From an uncultured Muribaculaceae bacterium (GTDB taxonomy: Bacteria > Bacteroidota > Bacteroidia > Bacteroidales > Muribaculaceae): a DNA stretch of 11,863 nt. Of the stretch, positions 1-5,610 are shown in pieces (the stretch's first letter is position 1; the number at the start of each line of letters is the position of its first letter). The translations under genes were made by a program, and so were the position numbers. The notes under the pieces were generated by a model that worked only from the letters and a program-made list of their open reading frames with translations, did no database searches and was not told the DNA's origin. The DNA lies in the NCBI GenBank assembly GCA_904501735.1, contig CAJGBY010000027.1, positions 1-11,863 of the forward strand, given 5' to 3'.

Positions 1-69
1 CTCATAACTCATATTTTGCAAGGTCTTTATCAGACCATTTTCTAATGCAGCTTCGCTTTGTGTTGTCAT
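1..69 (-). CDS. hsdR: Type I restriction enzyme, R subunit (HsdR), N-terminal start only (partial)
   Basis: The minus strand from position 69 to the window edge reads ATG and 22 further codons, beginning MTTQSEAALENGLI and continuing KTLQNMSYE. This N-terminus (M-T-x-x-S-E-x-x-L-E, then L-x-x-x-G/M-Y-E) is typical of HsdR, the ATP-dependent translocase and endonuclease subunit of type I restriction-modification systems. The nuclease and helicase domains would lie outside the window to the left, so neither their integrity nor the presence of hsdM and hsdS can be judged. The ATG at 69-67 is chosen because the family motif starts there. A long leader with inverted repeats precedes it. A second frame, ATG at 124-122 to a stop at 4-2 (40 codons), overlaps the hsdR start out of frame; it is more likely a chance reading than a leader peptide. 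Identity comes from a short stretch recognised by eye. Confidence 0.72.
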   Translation of the reverse strand, partial: MTTQSEAALENGLIKTLQNMSYE

Positions 70-85
70 ATCTGCTAAAAGCAAA

Positions 86-143
86 GAACCCCTTGATAGT
101 TACCGCGAGCCGACCAAAGCTCATAAAACCTATCAAGGAGTTC
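86..143 (-). repeat. Long inverted repeat in the hsdR leader
   Basis: Bases 86-99 and 130-143 pair at 13 of 14 positions (core CCTTGATAG / CTATCAAGG is perfect). The 30-base loop contains a further small hairpin (GAGC 107-110 with GCTC 119-122). On the minus strand this structure would form in the RNA 17-74 bases upstream of the hsdR start codon. It is not followed by a T-run in that direction, so it does not look like an ordinary terminator. It could be a leader structure controlling hsdR, a protein-binding dyad, or a remnant of an element; the sequence does not decide. Confidence 0.6.
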
Positions 144-155
144 CTGTATGTCCCA

Positions 156-170
156 CGCCTTTACAGGGCG
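156..170. repeat. Small hairpin upstream of the hsdR leader repeat
   Basis: CGCC (156-159) and GGCG (167-170) form a 4-base stem around a 7-base loop. On the plus strand a T-rich stretch follows (TTATTTGTTT, 171-180), so it could act as a weak plus-strand terminator, but no plus-strand gene precedes it in the window. On the minus strand it would be a second leader hairpin before the hsdR repeat. Confidence 0.3.
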
Positions 171-220
171 TTATTTGTTTAGTTTCTCTGGTCTAATACG
201 GTAAGAGTTAGTTTAGATAG

Positions 221-228
221 CAAAGTTA
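221..228 (-). promoter_or_regulatory. Candidate -7 promoter element for hsdR (Bacteroides type)
   Basis: The minus strand reads TAACTTTG at 228-221, an exact match to the Bacteroides primary sigma factor -7 consensus TAnnTTTG. No TTTG is present 19-21 bases upstream; the nearest one (257-254) is 25 bases away, so the -33 element is weak or absent. If it is used, hsdR would have a leader of roughly 145 bases carrying both inverted repeats. The same octamer is the -7 element of the response regulator promoter near 5455. Confidence 0.45.
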
Positions 229-330
229 CTAAAATAAACCGAAATAATAAGCTCAAATGCTTAAAAACATATAAGTTTGCGAAAATTGCAAAAAATATAT
301 TTCATAGTAAAATGATTTTTCAATGAAAGC

Positions 331-362
331 TTTGTGCAACTGTTAAAAAGTATTTATCTTTG
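331..362 (+). promoter_or_regulatory. Bacteroides-type promoter of the RES-domain gene
   Basis: TTTG at 331-334 is followed after exactly 20 bases by TATCTTTG at 355-362, a full match to the Bacteroides consensus TTTG-N19-21-TAnnTTTG. Transcription would start near 369, about a dozen bases before the ATG at 381. This argues against the TTG at 360 as a start codon, because that triplet lies in the -7 element itself. A small TTTGC/GCAAA dyad (276-280 and 288-292) lies about 40 bases upstream of the -33 element and could be an operator, but it is short. Confidence 0.75.
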
Positions 363-380
363 AGGTTAAATAAATTGAAT

Positions 381-1208
381 ATGAATAAAATAAATTTAGT
401 AGAGGCTGTAGAATTATTATCACAAATAACAAAAGACAATCAATCCGAAGAAATTTGGGACATATTTTCATCAATAAATGGTGGATTACTATTTCCAAGT
501 GATTATATACTAAAAGGAGGAATTTTATATCGGGCTTCAATTATCGAACCTAATGAGAATATAACATCAATAGATAGATTAAGTTATAAACCAGCACATC
601 TGAATACATCATACTTAAGAGCAAGTACCCCCAACAACACTATGTTTTATGGTATCTCAGCAAATGATTCAACGAATGGTCTTATCGGAGCTTTAGGAGA
701 AGTATGTGAGTGTCTTCGTAACCCAAATGCTGAAGAAAAATACTACAAAGTAATAATCAGCGAGTGGGAACTAAAATGTGATATAAGTACCGCTATAATT
801 TGCGATGTATATGGTGATAATAGATGTCATGAGATTAGAGATTTGTATTATCAAACGATACTAACAGAGGAGCAAAAAATATTTGCAAAATTTATCTCTA
901 ATGAGTTCAAAAAAGAGGTAAAACAAGAAAAAGAATATAGAATTAGTGCAATTTTTGCGGAAATAATGACAAAAAAATATGCAAGTATAACATATGAAAG
1001 TACCAAAGCGATAGATTCAAGATTAAAAGATGTTTTATGTGTAGCATTAACACCTGAAACCGTAGATAATTGTTTAGAATTTAGAAGTGCAAAACAAATA
1101 GAATTTGATTATAAAAAAGGGATTGAGTGCATTCTTAAGAAAACCAAAGAAGCAAGGTGTTTAGGTGGAAATAAGATTGCATTTTACAGCACACCACTTG
1201 AAGTGTAG
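381..1208 (+). CDS. RES-domain protein, probable NAD+-consuming toxin-type enzyme
   Basis: The protein has 275 residues from the ATG at 381. That start is preferred over the in-frame TTG at 360, which falls inside the promoter. The RES family takes its name from conserved Arg, Glu and Ser. Candidate residues here are R51 (LYRAS), a second R80 (YLRAS), Y90, E107/E110 (GEVCE) and S207 (ITYEST), in the usual order. Characterised RES toxins (ParT, MbcT and Xre-RES modules) consume NAD+ or modify a target using it, and are held in check by an Xre/DUF2384 antitoxin. No such antitoxin gene is adjacent. At 275 residues the protein is longer than typical RES toxins (about 150-230); residues 1-45 are an extra N-terminal part without a signal peptide or membrane segment. 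The gene is much richer in A+T than the downstream stretch, suggesting acquisition by transfer. The RES assignment is by eye and catalytic activity is inferred. Confidence 0.62.
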   Translation: MNKINLVEAVELLSQITKDNQSEEIWDIFSSINGGLLFPSDYILKGGILYRASIIEPNENITSIDRLSYKPAHLNTSYLRASTPNNTMFYGISANDSTNGLIGALGEVCECLRNPNAEEKYYKVIISEWELKCDISTAIICDVYGDNRCHEIRDLYYQTILTEEQKIFAKFISNEFKKEVKQEKEYRISAIFAEIMTKKYASITYESTKAIDSRLKDVLCVALTPETVDNCLEFRSAKQIEFDYKKGIECILKKTKEARCLGGNKIAFYSTPLEV

Positions 1209-1423
1209 GGCATAATCTCACGATGTGAAAACTTCTCGCAACCGATGTAGAGCGTATCGAACGCGTCTGTTCCGTCGGTGCGATGTTGAAGCAAATATTC
1301 TTCCGTTTCGGCTAACTTCTCGCCACCTTTATCCTTACGAAAACCGTTGCGACCACGAGTAACGCCGGCAGACTGAACAGCGAGGATAAGGTCATCGTTG
1401 TTCTGCCGATTGAAAAACATCAT
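1184..1423 (-). CDS. Unidentified short gene or gene fragment (79 codons)
   Basis: This 79-codon frame opens with MMFFNRQNNDDL. It contains a hydrophilic, conserved-looking section with GRNGFRKDKGGEKLAE (residues about 24-39) and RTDGTDAFDTLYIG (about 48-61). It is rich in charged residues and has no signal peptide or membrane segment. Its DNA has clearly higher G+C than the flanking genes, and CGA/CGT-type arginine codons are frequent. The last codons run 25 bases into the 3' end of the convergent RES gene, so its natural C-terminus may be lost, with the stop met by chance. I do not recognise the family; a piece of a phage or conjugative-element gene would fit the composition and setting but is only a guess. 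No good promoter is seen upstream. Confidence 0.4.
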   Translation of the reverse strand: MMFFNRQNNDDLILAVQSAGVTRGRNGFRKDKGGEKLAETEEYLLQHRTDGTDAFDTLYIGCEKFSHREIMPYTSSGVL

Positions 1424-1739
1424 TAGTCGTTGCTACCTGCATTGTTTTGCTTGATAGACAAATGTTTCTTTTATTTCATTCGCAGAGATATTGCCTATAT
1501 TTTATCACGGATTTAATGTAATATTAATGGCTCAATAACAATTCATTCTTAAGAAACTTCCTGTTTTGAGTTGTATAATTCATCTAATGGTTATGTATGA
1601 TGACTTATTCCATAACAATTGCGAAGGTCACGCGGCTATCGGTGTTGTGTTTTAGGCGAAGAGAGCTACTGTGCAAACAAAGTATTTGTCTATAAATTTA
1701 ACCTAACTAATTTTGTAGAGGGTTAATGATATAAGAATC
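1424..1739. other. Gene-poor stretch between the unidentified frame and the AbiH gene
   Basis: Apart from the kinase remnant at 1605-1691, I see no coding frame, RNA gene or convincing terminator here. The stretch is A+T-rich. A perfect 10-base inverted pair (ATAGACAAAT at 1454-1463, ATTTGTCTAT at 1684-1693) is present, but pairs of that length are expected by chance at this spacing. Confidence 0.5.
1605..1691 (-). pseudogene. Remnant copy of the 3' end of a sensor histidine kinase gene
   Basis: On the minus strand, 1691-1605 reads 28 codons and a stop that align without gaps to the last 28 codons of the intact kinase gene ending at 2779. By hand count 19 of 28 residues agree, including RQI at the start, LRLKHN in the middle and VTFAIVME at the end. 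At the DNA level about three quarters of bases match. Upstream of the first arginine codon (from 1692) the frame soon meets a stop and similarity ends. Glycines of the ATP-lid region are replaced by serines, so the piece is decayed or derives from a diverged allele. It lies in direct orientation to the intact copy, and the AbiH gene sits between the two. Confidence 0.75.
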
Positions 1740-2717
1740 TTAATTTTTAGGAAATTCTATCTTCAATTGAGCAGGATTAACAAGATTTTTCAGTTCAATT
1801 ATTGAATAGCTTTTAATTGAATGTCGTTTTATAAATGATGAGATGGTTTGTGCACAATTGCCTTCATAATCACTAAATTCCCATTTAGCATCTTGCGTTA
1901 CTTCTGCTATACGATTAAAATATGGTGTATCAACTTTTGAAAAGGATATTCCATAAACATGCACATGCGTAACATTAAAAAGCCCATCAAAAAAGTTTTT
2001 ATACTTTATCAGTAAGCTAGCAACAGGTTTCTCTTGAGAGGCAACGCCATTAACTGCAGCCTCTTCAGCTAGTTGTTGGTGGAATTGATGATGTGCTTCG
2101 TATTCCATTCTCCATTGCTCGTATTCCGTAGGATCATCGCTACAAGGTGGCTCTGGGTCTCCTATTGATAGCATTGCCTGCAATTCATCTATTCCTACAC
2201 CATGTCCCAATATGAACTCCTCATTATCGTCTATACAACCATGTATATGGAGTATTTGATTTGACGGAATATTATATAAATTCTCAAGTGTTTTAGAATA
2301 GTTAAATGTTAGAAACAGAGAGTTATCTATAACCATTGCAATCATTTTATCTCTTTTAGGAGCAGACAGCTGTAATATCCAATTTCTAAAACAACCTCTC
2401 AGTTTACCATACAAGCCTTCTAAATTCTGCTCTACTTCTATTTGCGCATCGTTCCACATTCTGTCGCAATGTTCTGACATTAGGTCTGGAATATTTTTAT
2501 TCGCTATTTCACTAGCATATTCTAATACATCTAATGAGCCAAGTTGATTCTCAAAATCAGACCACCACTCATTATCACAACAGCCGTAGGTTTCTTCTAC
2601 TGTTGTAATAATATCTGAATCATTTTCACATAGCCAATCACGAAAACAGCGATATGAACTATTTATTCCGTGATGTATATCAAAGCCATTGCCAATTACG
2701 TATAGATGTTTCTCCAT
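1740..2717 (-). CDS. AbiH-family abortive-infection protein
   Basis: The protein has 325 residues from the ATG at 2717. A longer reading from 2756 adds 13 residues, but the family motif begins directly after the later start (MEKHLYVIGNGFDIHHG). Motifs in order are NGFDIHHG (10-17) with SSY and a WL pair after it, TFNYSKTLE (137-145), HIHG (157-160), GHG (171-173) and VYGISFSKVDTPYF (254-267). This pattern is that of AbiH proteins, first known from lactococcal phage abortive infection; the length is normal. The glycine-rich start and the NY...HIHG series resemble Sir2-like NAD-binding families, so an NAD-linked action is possible but is an inference. No signal peptide or membrane segment is seen. 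The gene follows the kinase gene on the same strand after 61 bases and could be read through from it. A weak promoter, TTTG at 2757-2754 then TATCTCAT after 19 bases, may instead give it its own start. Confidence 0.8.
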   Translation of the reverse strand: MEKHLYVIGNGFDIHHGINSSYRCFRDWLCENDSDIITTVEETYGCCDNEWWSDFENQLGSLDVLEYASEIANKNIPDLMSEHCDRMWNDAQIEVEQNLEGLYGKLRGCFRNWILQLSAPKRDKMIAMVIDNSLFLTFNYSKTLENLYNIPSNQILHIHGCIDDNEEFILGHGVGIDELQAMLSIGDPEPPCSDDPTEYEQWRMEYEAHHQFHQQLAEEAAVNGVASQEKPVASLLIKYKNFFDGLFNVTHVHVYGISFSKVDTPYFNRIAEVTQDAKWEFSDYEGNCAQTISSFIKRHSIKSYSIIELKNLVNPAQLKIEFPKN

Positions 2718-2778
2718 ATAATGAAAATGAGATAACTTGCGAATTCTAATTATCAAACGCGAGTTTTACATTCTGTAG

Positions 2779-4086
2779 TTATTCCATAACAATAGCAAAT
2801 GTCACGCAACCTTCGTCGTTATGTTTGAGGCGAAGAGTGCCGCCATGGAGACGGACTATTTGTCGCGAAACAGCAAGACCGATGCCAGAGCCGTCGGTTT
2901 TGGTGGTGAAAAATGGCGTAAATATATTCTCAGCGACTTCTGCTGGAATTGCCGAGCCGTTGTTGGTAAACTCTATTTGAATACGCTCTTCTGTATCGAT
3001 TGTCGAATGAATGGTGATTTTGCGTTCACCCTCGAAGTCGGCAAGAGCCTCGGAAGCATTCTTCAGCAGATTGACAAATACCTGAGACATCAAAGCTCTG
3101 TCGGCATAGAGCATGGTATCTTCGGGCGTAATATACACTTCTACAGCAACACTCTCACGAGCAGTAAGCGAGCATGCTTCAGCAACTAATTCCGAAAGAT
3201 AAAAAGGTGCTTTTTGAGGAGTTGGAATGCGAGTAACAGCACGGAACGAATCAACAAAGCGAAGCAGTCTATCCGATGTGGTATGTATTGTTTCAAGCCC
3301 ATGACGCATAGTATCAACATCACTCGTTGATGACAACAAGGTGTGACTTATAGAGGTTACAGGAGCAAGAGAGTTCATAATTTCATGAGTGAGAATGCGA
3401 GTAAGTTTCTCCCACGATTCCAATTCCTTACGGTCAAGTTCCTCATGGATATTACCCACCGAAACGACTCGCAACATCTTTCCGTCAAACTCCATGGCAG
3501 AACAGCTAAGCACAAGGCTTTGCTCTCCAATCTCTGTTGCAAATCTCACAGTGCGCTGTTCGTTTTGTGATATAGAATGCAATGCTTCACAAAGTTCGTT
3601 GCTAAGCACTCGCAGTTGGTCAATGTGATTCAGTCGCTCCAAACCTAAAATATGCAATACTTTTGAATTGGTCTGTGCAACGATACCATTCTCCATAATG
3701 GTTATGATACCAATATTAGCGCATTCCATAATCAATTCAAAATATTGCTCACGCTCTTTAATCTGCATCTTTGCATTATCCAACACATCTTTTATACGAT
3801 TAAGAGATTGATTAACGAAAGCATACTTTGTATAGCGAGAATCTTCAGCAAAACGAAACGAATGGTCGTTGTTTTTAACAGCATTAAAAACAAACATCAG
3901 ACGGTTTTCAATCTCACCATATAATTTAAGAATGCGAAATAGGCAGAAAGCAATTACGGGAATGGCAATAATCAGGTAAGCATGATGCCCCTTTGCACAT
4001 ACATACCCGGCTAGTGTTGCCATTGCAATAATGATCAGCACATAGTTAAGCATTTTGCCATAGGGTATGTTTTGCAGAAATTTCAT
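2779..4086 (-). CDS. Membrane sensor histidine kinase with PAS-like domain (NtrB/NtrY type)
   Basis: The 435-residue protein senses a signal and phosphorylates the response regulator encoded just upstream. Two membrane helices lie at about 13-31 and 35-52 with almost no loop between them, so there is little extracytoplasmic sensor domain. A HAMP-like linker or coiled coil (about 55-112) and a PAS-like domain (about 113-210) follow. The phosphoacceptor is H234 in LTHEIMNSLAPV. The ATP-binding domain has the N box around N339 and N343 (NLLKNASEAL), a G1-type box TNNGSAI (374-380), the F box FTPFFTTK (389-396) and G2 GSGIGLA (399-405). The G1 aspartate is replaced by asparagine, a variant I believe occurs in this kinase group. 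The start ATG overlaps the regulator's stop by four bases (ATGA), implying coupled translation. The likely input is an intramembrane or cytoplasmic signal of envelope stress or exporter substrate. Confidence 0.92.
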   Translation of the reverse strand: MKFLQNIPYGKMLNYVLIIIAMATLAGYVCAKGHHAYLIIAIPVIAFCLFRILKLYGEIENRLMFVFNAVKNNDHSFRFAEDSRYTKYAFVNQSLNRIKDVLDNAKMQIKEREQYFELIMECANIGIITIMENGIVAQTNSKVLHILGLERLNHIDQLRVLSNELCEALHSISQNEQRTVRFATEIGEQSLVLSCSAMEFDGKMLRVVSVGNIHEELDRKELESWEKLTRILTHEIMNSLAPVTSISHTLLSSTSDVDTMRHGLETIHTTSDRLLRFVDSFRAVTRIPTPQKAPFYLSELVAEACSLTARESVAVEVYITPEDTMLYADRALMSQVFVNLLKNASEALADFEGERKITIHSTIDTEERIQIEFTNNGSAIPAEVAENIFTPFFTTKTDGSGIGLAVSRQIVRLHGGTLRLKHNDEGCVTFAIVME

Positions 4087-5426
4087 AATCCGTAGCGTTT
4101 AATTTTGTTATACAGCGTTTGACGTGTGATGCCGAGCTGTTGAGCCACTTGAGATAGATTACCACCACATTGTTCTATGGCATTACCTATGAGTTGTCGT
4201 TCCATTTCTTCAAGCGTTTGAGCTTCAGTTATAGTACGCTGAGCAATACGCACTTCAAGAATTTCGGGCTTAATAATATTACCCTCACACATAATTACAG
4301 CTTTCTCAATGGTATTTTGCAACTCTCTGATATTACCCTCCCAAGAATGAGCTTTTAATTTTTCAGCCGTTTCCATCGCCAATAATAATCCTGATTTATT
4401 GTACTTCTTGCAATAGCGTTCTATGAAAATCTCAGCAAGAGGTACTATATCTTCTCGACGATTGCGTAAAGGAGGTATATGAATGTGTATGGTGTTTATA
4501 CGGAAAAGGAGGTCTTGTCTGAATTTGCCACTAGCCACTGCGTCATTTAAGTCGCAGTTGGTAGCTGATATTAAGCGAATATCAGTAGGCTTAGACTCAT
4601 TTGTTCCAAGAGGCGTTACTGCACGATTTTGCAGAGCTGAAAGCATTTTCACTTGTAGATGCAACGGCAAATTTCCTATCTCGTCCATGAAAAGAGTCGA
4701 GCCGTTTGCAGTCAAGAATTTTCCTTCTCTATCGGTGTGAGCATCGGTAAACGCACCTTTTTTATGCCCAAATAATTCGCTTTCAAAGAGCGATTCAGGG
4801 ATAGCACCCATATCAAGCGCGACCATAGGCTTATGGCAACGCATCGATTGACGGTGAATTTCTCTTGCGAGCATTTCCTTACCTGTGCCATTCTCTCCTG
4901 TAATAAGAATGTTGGCATCAGTAATAGCAACATGCTCCACCATCTTGCGAATGCGTTTCATTTCAGCACTTTCTCCCCAATACATTTCCACTCTATTATC
5001 AGAGGTTGGAGTAGAATTAGCATTCTTCTTTGCCTTTTCCTTTGTTGCTTTGTAAGCATTTTGTAATGTGGCAACAAGTTTGGCATTATCCCAAGGTTTA
5101 ACAACAAAGTCAAAAGCCCCCTCTTTCATCGCCTTTACAGCCAGCTCTATATCAGCATAGGCAGTAAAAAGCACGACTTTAGTTTCGGGATATTTAGATA
5201 GGACTTCTCTCAACCAATATAACCCCTCATTACCAGAGTTAATGCCGGCATGAAAGTTCATATCAAGCAGAATCACATCAGGAGAAAAGGTGTATATAGT
5301 TGAAATCAGCGAATTAGGAGAAGGCAAAGTGGTAACCTCTGCAAATATACTTTCAGTAAGTAATTTCACAGCCGAAAGAATATTGCGGTTATCATCAACG
5401 ATTAAAAGTTTCCCAGCTTTTGCCAT
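4083..5426 (-). CDS. NtrC-type sigma-54-dependent response regulator
   Basis: The 447-residue protein has the full three-part layout. The receiver domain (about 6-122) has the acidic pair D11/D12, phosphoacceptor D55, T88 and K110. The AAA+ domain (about 148-385) has Walker A GENGTGKE (177-184), the sigma-54 contact loop GAFTDA (224-229), Walker B LFMDEIG (245-251), and arginines R303 and R309 in FRQDLLFRI. A C-terminal Fis-type helix-turn-helix (about 405-447) has the recognition region QVAQQLGITRQTLYNKI. When phosphorylated, such proteins form rings that bind enhancer DNA and use ATP to open sigma-54 promoters. The contact loop has Asp where the classical GAFTGA has the second Gly, a difference I believe is frequent in Bacteroidetes members. 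Gene order, regulator then kinase with a 4-base overlap, makes a two-component operon. The divergent exporter operon is the obvious target. Confidence 0.95.
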   Translation of the reverse strand: MAKAGKLLIVDDNRNILSAVKLLTESIFAEVTTLPSPNSLISTIYTFSPDVILLDMNFHAGINSGNEGLYWLREVLSKYPETKVVLFTAYADIELAVKAMKEGAFDFVVKPWDNAKLVATLQNAYKATKEKAKKNANSTPTSDNRVEMYWGESAEMKRIRKMVEHVAITDANILITGENGTGKEMLAREIHRQSMRCHKPMVALDMGAIPESLFESELFGHKKGAFTDAHTDREGKFLTANGSTLFMDEIGNLPLHLQVKMLSALQNRAVTPLGTNESKPTDIRLISATNCDLNDAVASGKFRQDLLFRINTIHIHIPPLRNRREDIVPLAEIFIERYCKKYNKSGLLLAMETAEKLKAHSWEGNIRELQNTIEKAVIMCEGNIIKPEILEVRIAQRTITEAQTLEEMERQLIGNAIEQCGGNLSQVAQQLGITRQTLYNKIKRYGL

Positions 5427-5450
5427 AAAAAAATATCAAATAATTTTACG

Positions 5451-5481
5451 CAAAGTTACATCAAAATCACTCCGTGTCAAA
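5451..5481 (-). promoter_or_regulatory. Bacteroides-type promoter of the regulator-kinase operon
   Basis: On the minus strand, TTTG (5481-5478) is followed after 19 bases by TAACTTTG (5458-5451), a full match to TTTG-N19-21-TAnnTTTG. Transcription would begin near 5444, some 18 bases before the regulator ATG at 5426. The -33 element lies within the imperfect palindrome at 5474-5490, so a protein bound there would probably also affect this promoter. Confidence 0.8.
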
Positions 5482-5490
5482 ATTTCACAC
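5474..5490. promoter_or_regulatory. Imperfect palindrome overlapping the regulator promoter
   Basis: GTGTCAAAATTTCACAC matches its own reverse complement except at three positions (pattern GTGTnAAAnTTTnACAC). Its centre at 5482 lies about 111 bases upstream of the start expected from the sigma-54-like site, and it covers the regulator's own -33 element. This position would suit an enhancer site of the NtrC-type regulator that also represses its own operon. No binding data support this. Confidence 0.4.
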
Positions 5491-5502
5491 ATCGATTGTA
5501 TG

Positions 5503-5524
5503 ATTTTTAGACACTCCTAAAAAT
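5503..5524. promoter_or_regulatory. Perfect 8-base dyad, candidate enhancer site
   Basis: ATTTTTAG (5503-5510) and CTAAAAAT (5517-5524) form a perfect dyad with a 6-base centre. The centre lies about 80 bases upstream of the start expected from the sigma-54-like site at 5567, a usual distance for NtrC-type activators. A looser dyad with GACA/TGTC ends (5510-5527) overlaps it. The arms are A+T-rich, so chance occurrence is possible. Confidence 0.4.
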
Positions 5525-5566
5525 GTCCAAATTTGCAATATGCTAAATATCAATATATTACATTTT

Positions 5567-5581
5567 TGGCACGCTATTAGA
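5567..5581 (+). promoter_or_regulatory. Sigma-54-like promoter of the exporter operon
   Basis: TGGCACG at 5567-5573 is a full match to the -24 half of the sigma-54 consensus (TGGCACG-N4-TTGCA). The -12 half reads TAGA at 5578-5581, keeping the first T and the G at correct spacing but not TTGC. Transcription would start near 5593, 18 bases before the tolC-like ATG at 5611. The only nearby alternative of the Bacteroides primary type (TTTG at 5532-5535, TACATTTT at 5559-5566) has a spacing of 23 and an imperfect -7. The divergent sigma-54-type activator makes the sigma-54 reading the better one. Confidence 0.6.
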
Positions 5582-5610
5582 GATATTATAGGGTAGAAAC
5601 AGTAAATAAT

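Noticed and set aside
2..124. A 40-codon minus-strand frame overlapping the hsdR start, considered as a leader peptide gene.
   Set aside because: It has no independent support and shares its DNA with the recognisable HsdR N-terminus in another frame; kept only as a remark.
360..380. TTG at 360 as the start codon of the RES-domain gene.
   Set aside because: The TTG forms part of the -7 promoter element, so it would lie upstream of the transcript; the ATG at 381 fits better.
1454..1693. Perfect 10-base inverted pair (ATAGACAAAT at 1454-1463, ATTTGTCTAT at 1684-1693) around the kinase remnant, possibly the ends of a small insertion element.
   Set aside because: The match does not extend, no target duplication or transposase is seen, and pairs of this length at this spacing are expected a few times per window of this size.
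2718..2756. Earlier start of the AbiH gene at 2756, adding 13 residues.
   Set aside because: The extra residues are not part of the family motif, and the ATG at 2717 directly precedes the conserved start.
2821..4740. Several plus-strand frames of 60-120 codons inside the kinase and regulator genes.
   Set aside because: They lie antisense to long genes with complete motifs and show no family features, so they are shadows of the coding strand.
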